Shown here in pieces: positions 48,467-57,584 of a DNA stretch of 64,000 bases. Under the pieces are notes generated by a model, which saw only the letters and a program-made list of their open reading frames with translations, was not told the DNA's origin and did not search any database. Location of the stretch: assembly GCF_004336745.1 (NCBI RefSeq), contig NZ_SJXD01000028.1:300774-364773 (forward strand). Direction: 5' to 3'. Source of the stretch: Roseococcus sp. SYP-B2431. Lineage in GTDB: Bacteria; Pseudomonadota; Alphaproteobacteria; Acetobacterales; Acetobacteraceae. The first letter of the stretch is position 1. Each line of letters begins with the position of its first letter. A program made the translations under genes and the position numbers.

Positions 48467-49885
48467 ATGATCTTTGCCTCCTTCGAGTTCCTCTTCCTCT
48501 TCCTGCCGCTGTTCTTCGCCCTCTATTTCCTGACGCCGGCGCGCCATCGCAACTGGACGATCCTGCTGCTGTCCTGGGGCTTCTACGCCTGGTGGCGGGT
48601 GGACTTCCTCGGCCTGCTCGTCGGGGTCACGGTCTTCACCTTCGTGATGGCGCGGCTGATCGACCGGACGGAGCCGGGCCGCACGAAGAACCGGCTGCTC
48701 GCCTTCGGCCTCGTCGTGGTCCTGAGCGTGCTCGGCTATTTCAAGTACGCGAACTTCGGCGTGCAGACCTTCAACGACGCCATCAGCGCGATAGGTCTCG
48801 CGCCCACGCCCTGGTCGGAGATCATCCTGCCGATCGGACTGTCCTTCTACGTCCTGCAATCGGTCAGCTACATGGTCGACGTGTGGCGCGGCACCGTGCC
48901 GGTCAGCCGCAACTTCATCGCCTTCGCGGCGTACAAGGCCATCTTCAGCCAGCTCATCGCCGGCCCGATCGTGCGCTACGCCGAGATCGAGGACGACCTC
49001 AAGCACCGCGTCCACACGCTGGAGAAGTTCGGCCTGGGCGCGCGGCGCTTCATGATCGGCTTCTGCATGAAGGTGCTGATCGCCGACACCATCTCGCCCA
49101 TGGTCGACGTGGTCTACGCACTGCCCAACCCGAGCATGGCGGACGCCTGGGCCGGTGCGGTCGGCTACACGCTGCAGCTCTTCTTCGACTTCGCGGGTTA
49201 TTCGGCGATGGCCATCGGCCTCGCGCAGATGTGCGCCTTCCGCTTCCCGGAGAACTTCAACAACCCCTACCTGGCGGGCAACATCCAGGAATTCTGGCAG
49301 CGCTGGCACATGACGCTGAGCCGCTTCCTGCGCGACTACCTCTACATCTCGCTGGGCGGCAACCGGAAGGGCCCGGTCCGCACCTATGTGAACCTGCTGA
49401 TGACCATGGTCATCGGCGGCTTCTGGCACGGCGCCAACTGGACCTTCATCTTCTGGGGCTTCTGGCACGGCGGCTGGCTGGCCATCCACCGCGCCTGGCG
49501 CGGCGCCGGCCACGGACCGATGCCTTACTTCCTGGGCAATCTGCTGCTGATGCTGGCCGTCGTCGTCGGCTGGGTCGCCTTCCGGGCGCACGACATGACC
49601 AGCGCCGTCGCCATGTACGGCGCGATGTTCCTCCCCGGCAGCCTGCCCATCTCCGACGCCCTGGCCTGGCAGGTCACGCCCGACCAGTGGTGGTGCATGC
49701 TGCTCGCCGTGGTGCTGATCTATCTGCCGCTGCTCGGCGGCCGACTGCCCTTTCAGCGGCCCGTCGAGGAGATGGGCGCCTTCTGGCGGTACTGCTGGGC
49801 CGCGGCGCCCCTGGCGGGCTTCGTGCTGGGCATGATCCTGCTCTACAGCCGCGCCGCCGTTCCCTTCCTCTACTTCCAGTTCTGA
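48467..49885 (+). CDS. AlgI/WssH-like membrane-bound O-acyltransferase (MBOAT)
   Basis: A 472-residue polytopic protein with about 10-12 TM helices that moves acetyl groups across the inner membrane for exopolysaccharide acetylation. Family signatures: FASFEFLFLFLPLFFALYFL, QLIAGPIVRY, the NPYLAGNIQEFWQRWHMTLSRFLRDYLYI block and the catalytic histidine in GGFWHGANWTFIFWGFWHG. AlgI (alginate) and WssH (cellulose) are the nearest roles. It is followed 13 bases later by an AlgJ-like gene, and bcsD is divergent, so cellulose is the likely acceptor. Confidence 0.92.
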   Translation: MIFASFEFLFLFLPLFFALYFLTPARHRNWTILLLSWGFYAWWRVDFLGLLVGVTVFTFVMARLIDRTEPGRTKNRLLAFGLVVVLSVLGYFKYANFGVQTFNDAISAIGLAPTPWSEIILPIGLSFYVLQSVSYMVDVWRGTVPVSRNFIAFAAYKAIFSQLIAGPIVRYAEIEDDLKHRVHTLEKFGLGARRFMIGFCMKVLIADTISPMVDVVYALPNPSMADAWAGAVGYTLQLFFDFAGYSAMAIGLAQMCAFRFPENFNNPYLAGNIQEFWQRWHMTLSRFLRDYLYISLGGNRKGPVRTYVNLLMTMVIGGFWHGANWTFIFWGFWHGGWLAIHRAWRGAGHGPMPYFLGNLLLMLAVVVGWVAFRAHDMTSAVAMYGAMFLPGSLPISDALAWQVTPDQWWCMLLAVVLIYLPLLGGRLPFQRPVEEMGAFWRYCWAAAPLAGFVLGMILLYSRAAVPFLYFQF

Positions 49886-49898
49886 AGGAGCCGCACGG

Positions 49899-51002
49899 AT
49901 GCAAGGCTGGCTTCGAAAGACCGCGATCTGGCAGGCGGTGCTGGTCATCGCGATCCTGGCCTGGGGCCTGTCCGAGGGCTTGCGCGCCATCGCGCTCCCC
50001 GCCGCGCAGCAGCGCCTCCAGCCCAACCTGAACGGCGAGGCCTTCCTCGCCGGGCGCACCGCCGGCGCGATCAACCACATCATGGCGCACAACCTGCCCA
50101 TCGACCCCTGGGCGCGCGCTGCCGGCGGGCTGTTCCGCTGGGGCCTCTTCCGCTCCGGCGGGCCGCAGGTGCGGGTGGGCTGCGACGGCTGGCTCTTCCT
50201 GACGGAAGAGCTGCGCCCCTGGCCGGATGCCGAGGCCATCATGGCCGAGCGCGTCGACGCCCTGGCGCGAATCCGCGACCGGCTGGCCGCCCGGAACATC
50301 GCGCTGCTCGTGGCGGTCGTGCCGGACAAGGCGCGGGTGCATGGCGACCGGCTCTGCGGCGCGCCGCTCTCCGCGCAATCGGCGGCGCGCTACGACCGCC
50401 TGATGGCCGCGCTGTCGGCGAAGGATCTCGCGCCCGTCCCGCTGCTGCCGCCGCTCCAGGCCCTGGCCGCGCGGCAGGATGCCTATTGGCGCACGGACAC
50501 CCATTGGAACCAGGACGGCGCCGCGGTCGCGGCGCAGGCCATCGCGGCCCGGGCGCAGGGTGTCGGCATCGACCGTCCGGGCGGCTTCGCGACGACCCGC
50601 GACGCCGCGCTGACCCCCGGTCCCGGCGACCTGCTGCGGCTGATGGGCCTCGACATCCTGCCCGACGGGCTGAGGCCACGCATCGACCGGCAGCACCTCG
50701 CGCGGACCCGCGAGCCCGAAGCCAGCGGCGGCCTGCTGGACGATGCCGGAGCGCCGCAGGTGACGCTGATCGGCTCCTCCTATTCGGTGAACGCCAATTT
50801 CCACGGCGCCCTGCAGGAGGCGCTGGGCGCGAAGGTCACCAACCTGGCCCGGGCGGGCGGCGGCTTCTCAGGCGCCGCCTCGGACTACTTCGCCGGCGCG
50901 ACCTTCCGCGAGAGCCCGCCGCGGCTGATCATCTGGGAAATCCCGGAACGGGTCATCGGCCAGCCGATCACGCCCGAGGAGCGGGCCTTCTTCGCGCGAT
51001 AG
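49899..51002 (+). CDS. AlgJ/AlgX-like SGNH acetyltransferase (first)
   Basis: A 367-residue protein with an N-terminal TM anchor and a periplasmic SGNH-type domain. The AlgJ/AlgX signature includes VRVGCDGWLFLTEE, the catalytic Asp-His pair in WRTDTHWNQDG, and the nucleophile region LIGSSYSVNANFHGALQEALG. In alginate and Wss cellulose these proteins transfer acetyl from AlgI to the polymer. It is coupled to algI and separated from the minus-strand operon by a strong terminator hairpin. Acceptor polymer is inferred from context. Confidence 0.85.
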   Translation: MQGWLRKTAIWQAVLVIAILAWGLSEGLRAIALPAAQQRLQPNLNGEAFLAGRTAGAINHIMAHNLPIDPWARAAGGLFRWGLFRSGGPQVRVGCDGWLFLTEELRPWPDAEAIMAERVDALARIRDRLAARNIALLVAVVPDKARVHGDRLCGAPLSAQSAARYDRLMAALSAKDLAPVPLLPPLQALAARQDAYWRTDTHWNQDGAAVAAQAIAARAQGVGIDRPGGFATTRDAALTPGPGDLLRLMGLDILPDGLRPRIDRQHLARTREPEASGGLLDDAGAPQVTLIGSSYSVNANFHGALQEALGAKVTNLARAGGGFSGAASDYFAGATFRESPPRLIIWEIPERVIGQPITPEERAFFAR

Positions 51003-51057
51003 CCGCTCGGCGCCCTCCCGCGCGAAGCTGCGTCCCGGGAGATCAGGCGCGGCGCTT

Positions 51058-51096
51058 CCTGATCCTCACCGATCTCCGTGATCGGAGAGGATCAGG
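51058..51096. terminator. Strong bidirectional hairpin between algJ-like and SGNH hydrolase genes
   Basis: CCTGATCCTC (51058-51067) plus CCGATC (51069-51074) pairs with GATCGG (51080-51085) plus GAGGATCAGG (51087-51096). That is a 16-bp stem with one A-A mismatch and a 5-nt loop. It includes the stop codon of the minus-strand SGNH hydrolase and serves both convergent transcripts. There is no clear T run. Confidence 0.65.
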
Positions 51097-51832
51097 GCAA
51101 GCTCTGCCGCAGGATCGGCTCGATCGCCGTGGAGAGGATCGCATAGCCCACCATGGTGAGGTGCAGCGCGTCGAAGGACACGTAGTCGGCGAGGTTGCCG
51201 GCCCCGTCCAGCAGCAGCGGCCCCGGATTGGCGAAGATGACGCGGCGCCCGTCCGCGCAGGCGGCGATGAGCTGGTTCGTCCGGTCCACCAGCGCCCGCG
51301 CCGGATCCGCCGCCGTGGCGGCGCGCGGCAGGATGCCCAGCAGAAGGATGCGCGAGCTCGGCGAGAGCTGCTGCAGCCGGGCGACGATCGCGCCCACCCC
51401 GTAGGCCGTGTTCTCCGCCGTCGAGCCATAGCCGAGATTGTTCGTGCCGATCATCAGCACGATGAGCTGCGGCCGCAGGTTGGCCGGCCAGTGCCCGTTC
51501 TCCAGCCGCCACAGCATGCCCTGCGTCGCATCGCCGCCGATGCCGAGGTTGATGGCCGCGCGGTGGCCGTAGAACTGCTGGAAGATCTGCGCCTGCCAGC
51601 CCTCGGTGATGGAATCGCCGAGGAAGACCATCCGTGCCGGCGAGACGTTGCTGCGCCGCAGCCGCTCGGTCATGGAATCGACCGCCACGCGCCAGGGCGG
51701 CCAGGGCTGCAGGCTGGCCGTCGCCTCGATGGGCAGCGGCTGACCGCGCGGCGGGACAGGGCAGGCCGCCAGGGCGGGGGCGGCAAGCCCGAGCGACATG
51801 GCCGCCGTCAGGAGGAAATGCCGCATTCTCAT
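51092..51832 (-). CDS. Secreted SGNH/GDSL hydrolase in the cellulose operon
   Basis: A 246-residue exported esterase: signal peptide MRMRHFLLTAAMSLGLAAPALA, block I FLGDSITEGWQ (nucleophile Ser), block II INLGIGGDATQGMLWRL, block III MIGTNNLGYGST and block V DALHLTMVGY (Asp/His). All four SGNH residues are present. It starts one base after bcsC ends and is the last gene of the operon. It may remove acetyl groups from the cellulose, balancing the AlgIJF system, or take part in acetyl transfer. No BcsZ endoglucanase is seen in the window. Confidence 0.85.
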   Translation of the reverse strand: MRMRHFLLTAAMSLGLAAPALAACPVPPRGQPLPIEATASLQPWPPWRVAVDSMTERLRRSNVSPARMVFLGDSITEGWQAQIFQQFYGHRAAINLGIGGDATQGMLWRLENGHWPANLRPQLIVLMIGTNNLGYGSTAENTAYGVGAIVARLQQLSPSSRILLLGILPRAATAADPARALVDRTNQLIAACADGRRVIFANPGPLLLDGAGNLADYVSFDALHLTMVGYAILSTAIEPILRQSLP

Positions 51833-51833
51833 C

Positions 51834-54800
51834 TCACCAGGTGGGCCTGGTGGCTCCGTTCGGGAGCTGGACCCATTCCGGCCTGCCCTGCTGGAAGCTG
51901 CCCTGGATGGGATCGTTGACGTTGAGGGTGGGATACGCGGCCCCTTCGTAGAAGGGCTGCAGGTCGGAGCGCGGCCGGTCGAGGCGCCATCTCAGGTAGA
52001 AGAAGCCCACGCCCTCCTCGTAATTGCCCACCCGCTCGTAGCGCCCGGCCGCGCCCAGGCGCAGGTTCGGATTGATGGCGTATTCCAGGTTCGCGAAGAT
52101 GGACCCGGTCGGCCCATCGCTGCGCTGGCCGGGCACGCGCGTCTGGATCGTGCCGTCGAGAAGCGCCGCCTGCTGGAGCTGCGCCTGCAGGGCCGAGTTC
52201 GTCGGGAAGACCGCATTCCCCGAGGTCCGGTAGTTCTGGTAGCCCACGCTGCCCACGCCGCGGAACGACCAATCCCCCCAGCGGGCGATGTACTCGGCCT
52301 GCACCTGGCCCAGGATGTTCTGCTGCGGGCTGAAATAGCCGCCATGGCCGAAGGTGAAGGCGCCGAGGTTGTTGTCGTAGCCCGTGTAGAAGGCGCCGGC
52401 GGCCAGGGTCAGGCTCTGGCTCGGCGTGCGCAGCACGTTGTAGTAGGCGCCGACCGAGGCCTCGATCCGCTTGTTGGCCTGCACGTTCTGGCCGTCGATC
52501 GAATAGCCGCCCACCCCCGCATAGGCCCCCCAGCGCGCGGCCGGCGTATATTCCAGCTGCACCCGCCCGCCGGTCCGCACGACGCCGCCCCAGTTGACCG
52601 GCCAGTCGCGCTCGCGCTGGCCGGCATAGGAGAGGATGCTGTCCGTCATCGCCCGCCGCTCGAAGGTCAGCCGCACGCGGAACTGCTCGTTGATCCGCGG
52701 CACCACCTCAACCCCGCCGACCACCGTCGGATTCGCGAAGCCCATGGGCGTCGAGCCGATATCGGCGCGGAAGTTGTTGCGCATATAGGCGAGCCGCAGC
52801 GCATAGCCGTCGACGGCGGCGTTGGGCCGGCGGAAGTCGGCCGGGGCCCTGAGCGCATTGGTGCCGAACTGCCGCTGCGTCTCCACGCCGCTGCCGATCC
52901 GGCCCGCATTCATCGAGACCGTGTCCAGCCCCACCACCACGCGTCCGCCGATGCCCGGCACCGGCGTCGAGACCTCGACGGGCGCCACCACGGTCAGCGC
53001 GCGCGAGAGCCCGGCCTCACCCGTGCGGCTCTGGATCTGGATGCCGGCCTGGAGCCAGGTCGCGGCCTCGTCGCGGGCGCGGACCAGCTCGCTGGCGATC
53101 TGCACCGAGGTGGGATCGGTGAGCGGCGAGGTCGCGGTCCGCCGCGTCGGGCTGAAGGCCTGCGCCGTCTGCTCGGCCTCGACGATCTGCCCGTTCTGGC
53201 GCAGGTGCTCGAGCCGCCGCGCGGCCACGCGCTCCAGCACCTGGAGGGTGCGGACGTAGTCGCCGCGGGCGCGCGCCAGCCGGCTTTCGGCCATCAGCAC
53301 CTGCGGATCGTTGGGGTGGAAGAAGGCCGTCTCGGCGAGCAGGCCCTCCGCCTCGCGGAAGCGGCCCTGCGCGGCCGCGACGTCGATCATCGTCACCCGG
53401 GCCAGCAGGTTGCGCGGTTCGCGGTCCAGCACGGCCTGGGCGAGCTGGCGGGCCTCGTCGTAGCGGCGCGCGCTGATATAGAGCCGCACCAGCGCCATGT
53501 TCAGCGGCACGCTGTTGGGCTGCGCCTCGAGGTTGGGCCGCAGCGCCTGATAGGCCTCCTCGGGCGCCTGGCGGTACATCAGCGCGTCGGACTGCTGGAC
53601 CGTGCCCTGCTCCATCACGCGGGCGAGCTCGCGCCGCGTCTCGGTCGGGATGCGGCTGTCGGCGGCGAGCGGGTTCAGCAGCGCCGCCGCATCCTCCATC
53701 CGGTTCGCCTCCAGCAGCGCGGAGGCGAGCTCGATGCGGTTCTGCGCCGTGGTCATCGGATTGGCGGTGAGCGCCGCGCGCGCGGCGAGGCCGGCGCCCC
53801 GGCTATCGCCGAGGCGCGCGAAGGCGCGCACCACGGCCGGGCCGCTGGCGAAGGACGGGTCGCGCCGGTTGGCCAGGGCCAGCAGCGCCTCGGTGGCGCC
53901 GGGACGGCCCTCGCGGACCAGCCGCTCCACCTGGCGCACCTCGTACTCGCGCCGCGCATTGGCGAGCAGGCGGTTCGTGTCGCTGTTGCGCAGCCGCACC
54001 GGAACCCGGTCCAGCAGCGCCACCACCGCGCCGTAGCGCTCGTCCTCCTGGGCCAGGAGCGCCGCGGCCGTGGAGGTCTCAGACGAGGTGTCCTGCTCCA
54101 TCTGGGCCTGGAGGGCGCGGGCCTCCTCCATGCGGTCCATGGCCTTGAGCTGGCGCACGAGGTCCATCCGCACCCAGGCATTCGCCGGATCCACCGTGAG
54201 GGCCTGCCGCAGCGCCGCCAGCCGCTGCTCGGGGTCGTCGATCAGCGTGGCGCGGTCGCGCAGCGCCACGGCCCGGGCGCCGCCGGCGCCGGCCACCGAG
54301 AGGCCCGCCTCGCGCTGCAGCGCGTCCGCCTCGGCGATCCGGTTCTGGCCGGTCAGCGCGAAATAAAGGCCGGTCTGCGCGTCGCGCAGGTTCGGGCGCA
54401 GCGCCAGGGCGTTGCGGAACCGCGCCTCCGCCGTGATGAAGTCCTGCCGCTGCAACGCGACCTGGCCCAGGATCATCTCGGCGTCCAGGCGCTCCTGGCC
54501 CCGGCCGGTGAGGGCGCGGCGCGCGAAGCGGTCCGCCCCGTCCAGGTCGCCGCGCGCCAGCGCGCGCCAGCCCTGGACGGAGGGACCCGCCGTGAAGCCG
54601 CGGCCGCTGCCGCCGCCGCCACCGCCACCGCCACCGCCACCGCCCTGGCCCCCGCCGCGCAGGTTCTGATAGGGCGTGAGGTCGCCGACGGAGCGGGTGA
54701 ATTCCTCGGCGCGGTCCGGCGAGAGCGCGATGGCGCGCTCGAGCAGGCGCTGGGCCTCGCTCATCCGGTTCTGGATCTTCCGCAGCACGGCCAGGCCGAG

Positions 54801-55829
54801 CACGGATTCGGCATCGTTCCCGTCGATCGCGATCGCGGCGTTGAACTGCCGCTCGGCCTCGCCGTAGTTCCGGCGATCGACCTCGGCCCAGGCCAGGAGG
54901 CGGGCCTCGGCCCCCGGCGCGAGGCCGCGCTGCGAGGCGCGCATCTTCGCCTCCAGCTCGCGGTCGCCGGGGAAGACCGCCAGGTACTGCTCGATGCGTG
55001 CCCCGGTCTCGGGGTCGTCGCCGAGCCACAGCAGCCCCTGGCGCCAGGCGGCGCGCGCCGGCCCGCGCACGCCAGGGCGGGCGGCCAGCCGCTGGAGCTG
55101 GTCCACGCCCTCCGCGCGGGTGTCCTCGCGATAGGTCAGGATCTGCGCATAGGTCAGCGCCAGGCGCTCGTCGTTCGGCGCGGCCTGGACGCGCTGGCTC
55201 AGCTGCTGCGTCGCCTCGCGGTACCCCGCCTCCGAGGAACCCGCGAGCACCTGAAAGTATTCGGCCGAAAGGGCGGAGGGGATGTTGCCGTCGCGGAAGA
55301 GCTGGCGGTAGCGCGCCACCGCCTCGGAGCCGCGGCCGGCGGCGGCGAGGCCGCGCGCGGCGCTCAGGGTCTCGGCGTCCTCGTTGAGCAGCCGCACCAG
55401 CTCGGTCACGCGGGGCAGGCGCGCATCCTGCGGCGACACGCGGCGAAGCTGCTGCAGGTAGCGCTGCGCGGCCGCGGTCTGGTTGCTAAGCGCGGCCGTC
55501 TCGACCGCGCCGGCCAGCGCGTCGAGATTGTTCGGCTCCACCGCCAGCAGACGCTCATAGGCCTGGAGCGCGCGCTCCGGCTGGCCCTGCTGCTGCCAGA
55601 ACTGCGCCTGCTCGGTGAGGTTCGCCGTCGCGGCCCCGCCCGAGGTGCGGACATCGACCGGCCCGGGGCCAAGCGCGAGGCCGGGCACCTGGGCCGGCGC
55701 CTGCGCCTCGGCCGGCGTCGCGGCGGCCAGGAGGACGGCGAGCGTCGCGAAGGCCGGCCCCTGGCCGGAAACGACCTGGCACCCACGCCGAGAGATGCGC
55801 TGCGGCATGGTCCCCGCTTCCTTGGTCAT
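51834..55829 (-). CDS. bcsC: Cellulose synthase outer membrane subunit BcsC
   Basis: A 1,331-residue protein. A signal peptide (FATLAVLLAAATPAEAQ) follows a short extension, then about 20 TPR helices (for example QQGQPERALQAYERLLAVEPNNLDAL), and a C-terminal outer membrane beta-barrel (last 300 residues, from RVVVGLDTVSMNAG to the terminal RPTW). The TPR region is interrupted at about residues 395-410 by a near-pure glycine run encoded by a CCGCCA repeat. It exports the glucan chain across the periplasm and outer membrane. It follows algF by 18 bases. Confidence 0.93.
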   Translation of the reverse strand: MTKEAGTMPQRISRRGCQVVSGQGPAFATLAVLLAAATPAEAQAPAQVPGLALGPGPVDVRTSGGAATANLTEQAQFWQQQGQPERALQAYERLLAVEPNNLDALAGAVETAALSNQTAAAQRYLQQLRRVSPQDARLPRVTELVRLLNEDAETLSAARGLAAAGRGSEAVARYRQLFRDGNIPSALSAEYFQVLAGSSEAGYREATQQLSQRVQAAPNDERLALTYAQILTYREDTRAEGVDQLQRLAARPGVRGPARAAWRQGLLWLGDDPETGARIEQYLAVFPGDRELEAKMRASQRGLAPGAEARLLAWAEVDRRNYGEAERQFNAAIAIDGNDAESVLGLAVLRKIQNRMSEAQRLLERAIALSPDRAEEFTRSVGDLTPYQNLRGGGQGGGGGGGGGGGGSGRGFTAGPSVQGWRALARGDLDGADRFARRALTGRGQERLDAEMILGQVALQRQDFITAEARFRNALALRPNLRDAQTGLYFALTGQNRIAEADALQREAGLSVAGAGGARAVALRDRATLIDDPEQRLAALRQALTVDPANAWVRMDLVRQLKAMDRMEEARALQAQMEQDTSSETSTAAALLAQEDERYGAVVALLDRVPVRLRNSDTNRLLANARREYEVRQVERLVREGRPGATEALLALANRRDPSFASGPAVVRAFARLGDSRGAGLAARAALTANPMTTAQNRIELASALLEANRMEDAAALLNPLAADSRIPTETRRELARVMEQGTVQQSDALMYRQAPEEAYQALRPNLEAQPNSVPLNMALVRLYISARRYDEARQLAQAVLDREPRNLLARVTMIDVAAAQGRFREAEGLLAETAFFHPNDPQVLMAESRLARARGDYVRTLQVLERVAARRLEHLRQNGQIVEAEQTAQAFSPTRRTATSPLTDPTSVQIASELVRARDEAATWLQAGIQIQSRTGEAGLSRALTVVAPVEVSTPVPGIGGRVVVGLDTVSMNAGRIGSGVETQRQFGTNALRAPADFRRPNAAVDGYALRLAYMRNNFRADIGSTPMGFANPTVVGGVEVVPRINEQFRVRLTFERRAMTDSILSYAGQRERDWPVNWGGVVRTGGRVQLEYTPAARWGAYAGVGGYSIDGQNVQANKRIEASVGAYYNVLRTPSQSLTLAAGAFYTGYDNNLGAFTFGHGGYFSPQQNILGQVQAEYIARWGDWSFRGVGSVGYQNYRTSGNAVFPTNSALQAQLQQAALLDGTIQTRVPGQRSDGPTGSIFANLEYAINPNLRLGAAGRYERVGNYEEGVGFFYLRWRLDRPRSDLQPFYEGAAYPTLNVNDPIQGSFQQGRPEWVQLPNGATRPTW
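54608..54645 (-). repeat. Simple repeat coding a glycine run inside bcsC
   Basis: The plus strand carries tandem CCG/CCA triplets (ccaccg units); on the coding strand they read GGT/GGC glycine codons in a run GGGGGGGGGGG followed by SGRG. It links two TPR blocks. Triplet number could vary by slippage, changing linker length in frame. Confidence 0.75.
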
Positions 55830-55847
55830 GTCAGGCCGCCTCGTGCG

Positions 55848-56549
55848 TCATCGCTGATACCGCGCCGTCGTGTCCCGCGTGACGAAGCCCGCGACGTTGC
55901 TGCCCGAGCCCATCAGCCAGACGCTGTACATGCCGCCCGCCTCCAGCCCCTGCAGCGCGATCGGCGCGGCGGCGCGCGCGCCGCAGCTCGCCCGCACCTG
56001 GGCCGTGACGGGGTTCACGCTGCGCGCGCGGGTGCCCAGCGCCGGCACGCCCTCGAAGACCGCCGGCCCCGAAGGGAGCAGCGCCAGCGTCGCCGCAGGG
56101 CAGTCCGGCAGGACGTTGTAGAAGGCGATTCGCGAGCGGGTCTGGTTGAAGTCCGCCGTGTCGACCACCGCGGTGGCGCCGATGCCGCCCGCCGCCGGGT
56201 GCAGCAGGATGGTGTTGAAGCTGCCCGGCTCGACGCGGAAGGTCGCGCTGCCGCGCGCCTGGCCCTCCTGGAACTCCAGCCGCAGCTGGCGGCCGGCCAC
56301 GTTCTCCACGGCGGTGAAGGCCATCACGCGCTGCTCGGGCGCGGTGCCGAGGCGCTGCGGCGGCAGGAAGTCGGGGCGCGCCTGGATCTCGCCCACCAGC
56401 CCGTTCACGAGGCGCACATAGGCCGAGCCGCGCGGCGGCACGGGATCATAGACCTGGCTCTGCGCCAGGGCCTGCGGCACCGCAGAGGAGAGGGCCAGGG
56501 GAACGGAGAGGAGGGCAGCGGCCAGCGCCGTGCGCAGGGCGGGTCTCAT
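55848..56549 (-). CDS. AlgF-like periplasmic acetylation protein
   Basis: A 233-residue exported protein: signal peptide from MRPALRTALAAALLSVPLAL. The body has VYDPVPPRGSAYVRLVNGL, RVEPGSFNTILLHPAAGG and NQTRSRIAFYNVLPDCPAATLALLPSG. These beta-sandwich features match AlgF, the periplasmic partner of alginate and Wss acetylation (WssG). The start at 56549 was chosen at the signal peptide. It overlaps the second algJ-like gene by four bases and precedes bcsC. Confidence 0.8.
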   Translation of the reverse strand: MRPALRTALAAALLSVPLALSSAVPQALAQSQVYDPVPPRGSAYVRLVNGLVGEIQARPDFLPPQRLGTAPEQRVMAFTAVENVAGRQLRLEFQEGQARGSATFRVEPGSFNTILLHPAAGGIGATAVVDTADFNQTRSRIAFYNVLPDCPAATLALLPSGPAVFEGVPALGTRARSVNPVTAQVRASCGARAAAPIALQGLEAGGMYSVWLMGSGSNVAGFVTRDTTARYQR

Positions 56550-57529
56550 GCGGCCACCAGCCGGCGAATCTCGGCGATGAAATTGGCCGAGGTCATGGCT
56601 GCCTGACCCCAGGCGGCATTGTTGGTCGAGGTCACCATATCGGGCTCCAGCAGGTTCCACACGAGGGCTCGCGGCCGGTTCCGCCGGAAGTCCTCGCTCT
56701 TCAGGTATTCGAGAAGCGCGAAGTAGGGTCCGACGCTGTTCGGCTTCCAGAAGAGGCCGACCGGCCGCAGCACCTGGTTGGACAGCACCGGCACGAAGCC
56801 GAAGCGCGGCTGCACGTTGCTGGTGCCGACGACCGTCACGTCCGACGCGTCATCCGCCAGCAGCGCGGCGGGACCTTCGGCGCCGAGGATCTGCCGGATC
56901 CAGGATTCCTCCGGCCCATAGACGCCGCGCTGGGTGCTCGCGTAGCGCGCGAGGTCGCCTGCCGCGAGGGTCATGGGACGAAGGTCGCCCAGCCGCGTGC
57001 CTGGGCGCGGGCTCGGCGGCATGCCGAGCTGCTCCCGCATCTGCCGCGCGGTCTCGATGGCGGCCACCTCGGCCCCGACCGGCGTCCAGTGCGTATCGGT
57101 CTTCCAGAAGAGCTGGCGCTGCGGCTCGCGCTGCATCACGTTGCGGAAATGCGCGTCCAGGTCGGGCACGAGGGCGCCGGCGCGGCGGAGCTCCGCCAGG
57201 GGAAGGCTGTAGCGGCGCTCCACCTCGGCGGCATAGCGCGAGCCGGCCGGCATGAACTGCCGCAGGAGGCGCTTGCGGGACGGGATGAGGCAGATCACCG
57301 CGTCCATGCGGCCGGCCCGGAGCGCGGTCACGGCATTGGCGACGACCTGGACGGTCTCGCGCAGGGCGGTGTTGTCGAGCCCGTCGATCTTGTCCCAGAC
57401 CGGAAAGATCCAGCCGTTCGTGCCGACGGTGACGAGGCCCGACTGAGCCACCGCCGGCGCCGCCAGGCCCCCGGCGGCCGAGGCCGCCAGCAAGGCGCGA
57501 CGCGACACGGAAATCTGACGCATCTTCAC
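56546..57529 (-). CDS. AlgJ/AlgX-like SGNH acetyltransferase (second)
   Basis: A 327-residue exported protein with a twin-arginine-like signal (VSRRALLAASAAGGLAAPA). It has GTNGWIFPVWDKIDGLD, ICLIPSRKRLLRQFMP, the Asp-His pair KTDTHWTPVGAEVAA and the nucleophile region VVGTSNVQPRFGFVP, in which Ser replaces the usual SYS. It resembles WssF/WssI and AlgJ. A second such protein beside 49899 is the Wss pattern. Start is GTG at 57529 with GAGGGG close upstream; ATG at 57523 is an alternative. It follows bcsAB by 55 bases. Confidence 0.82.
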   Translation of the reverse strand: MKMRQISVSRRALLAASAAGGLAAPAVAQSGLVTVGTNGWIFPVWDKIDGLDNTALRETVQVVANAVTALRAGRMDAVICLIPSRKRLLRQFMPAGSRYAAEVERRYSLPLAELRRAGALVPDLDAHFRNVMQREPQRQLFWKTDTHWTPVGAEVAAIETARQMREQLGMPPSPRPGTRLGDLRPMTLAAGDLARYASTQRGVYGPEESWIRQILGAEGPAALLADDASDVTVVGTSNVQPRFGFVPVLSNQVLRPVGLFWKPNSVGPYFALLEYLKSEDFRRNRPRALVWNLLEPDMVTSTNNAAWGQAAMTSANFIAEIRRLVAA

Positions 57530-57584
57530 GCGGCCCCTCGACAGCGGGCGCCTTCCGCCCCCGAACGTCCCCCTGGAAATCCCG

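Noticed and set aside
54600..54660. A CRISPR or minisatellite array
   Set aside because: It is a short in-frame triplet repeat inside bcsC; no spaced repeats or cas genes occur anywhere in the window.
51798..56606. A 1,602-codon open frame opposite bcsC, algF and part of the second algJ-like gene
   Set aside because: Composition is Arg/Ala/Gly/His-heavy with no domain; it is the antisense image of well-supported genes in GC-rich DNA.
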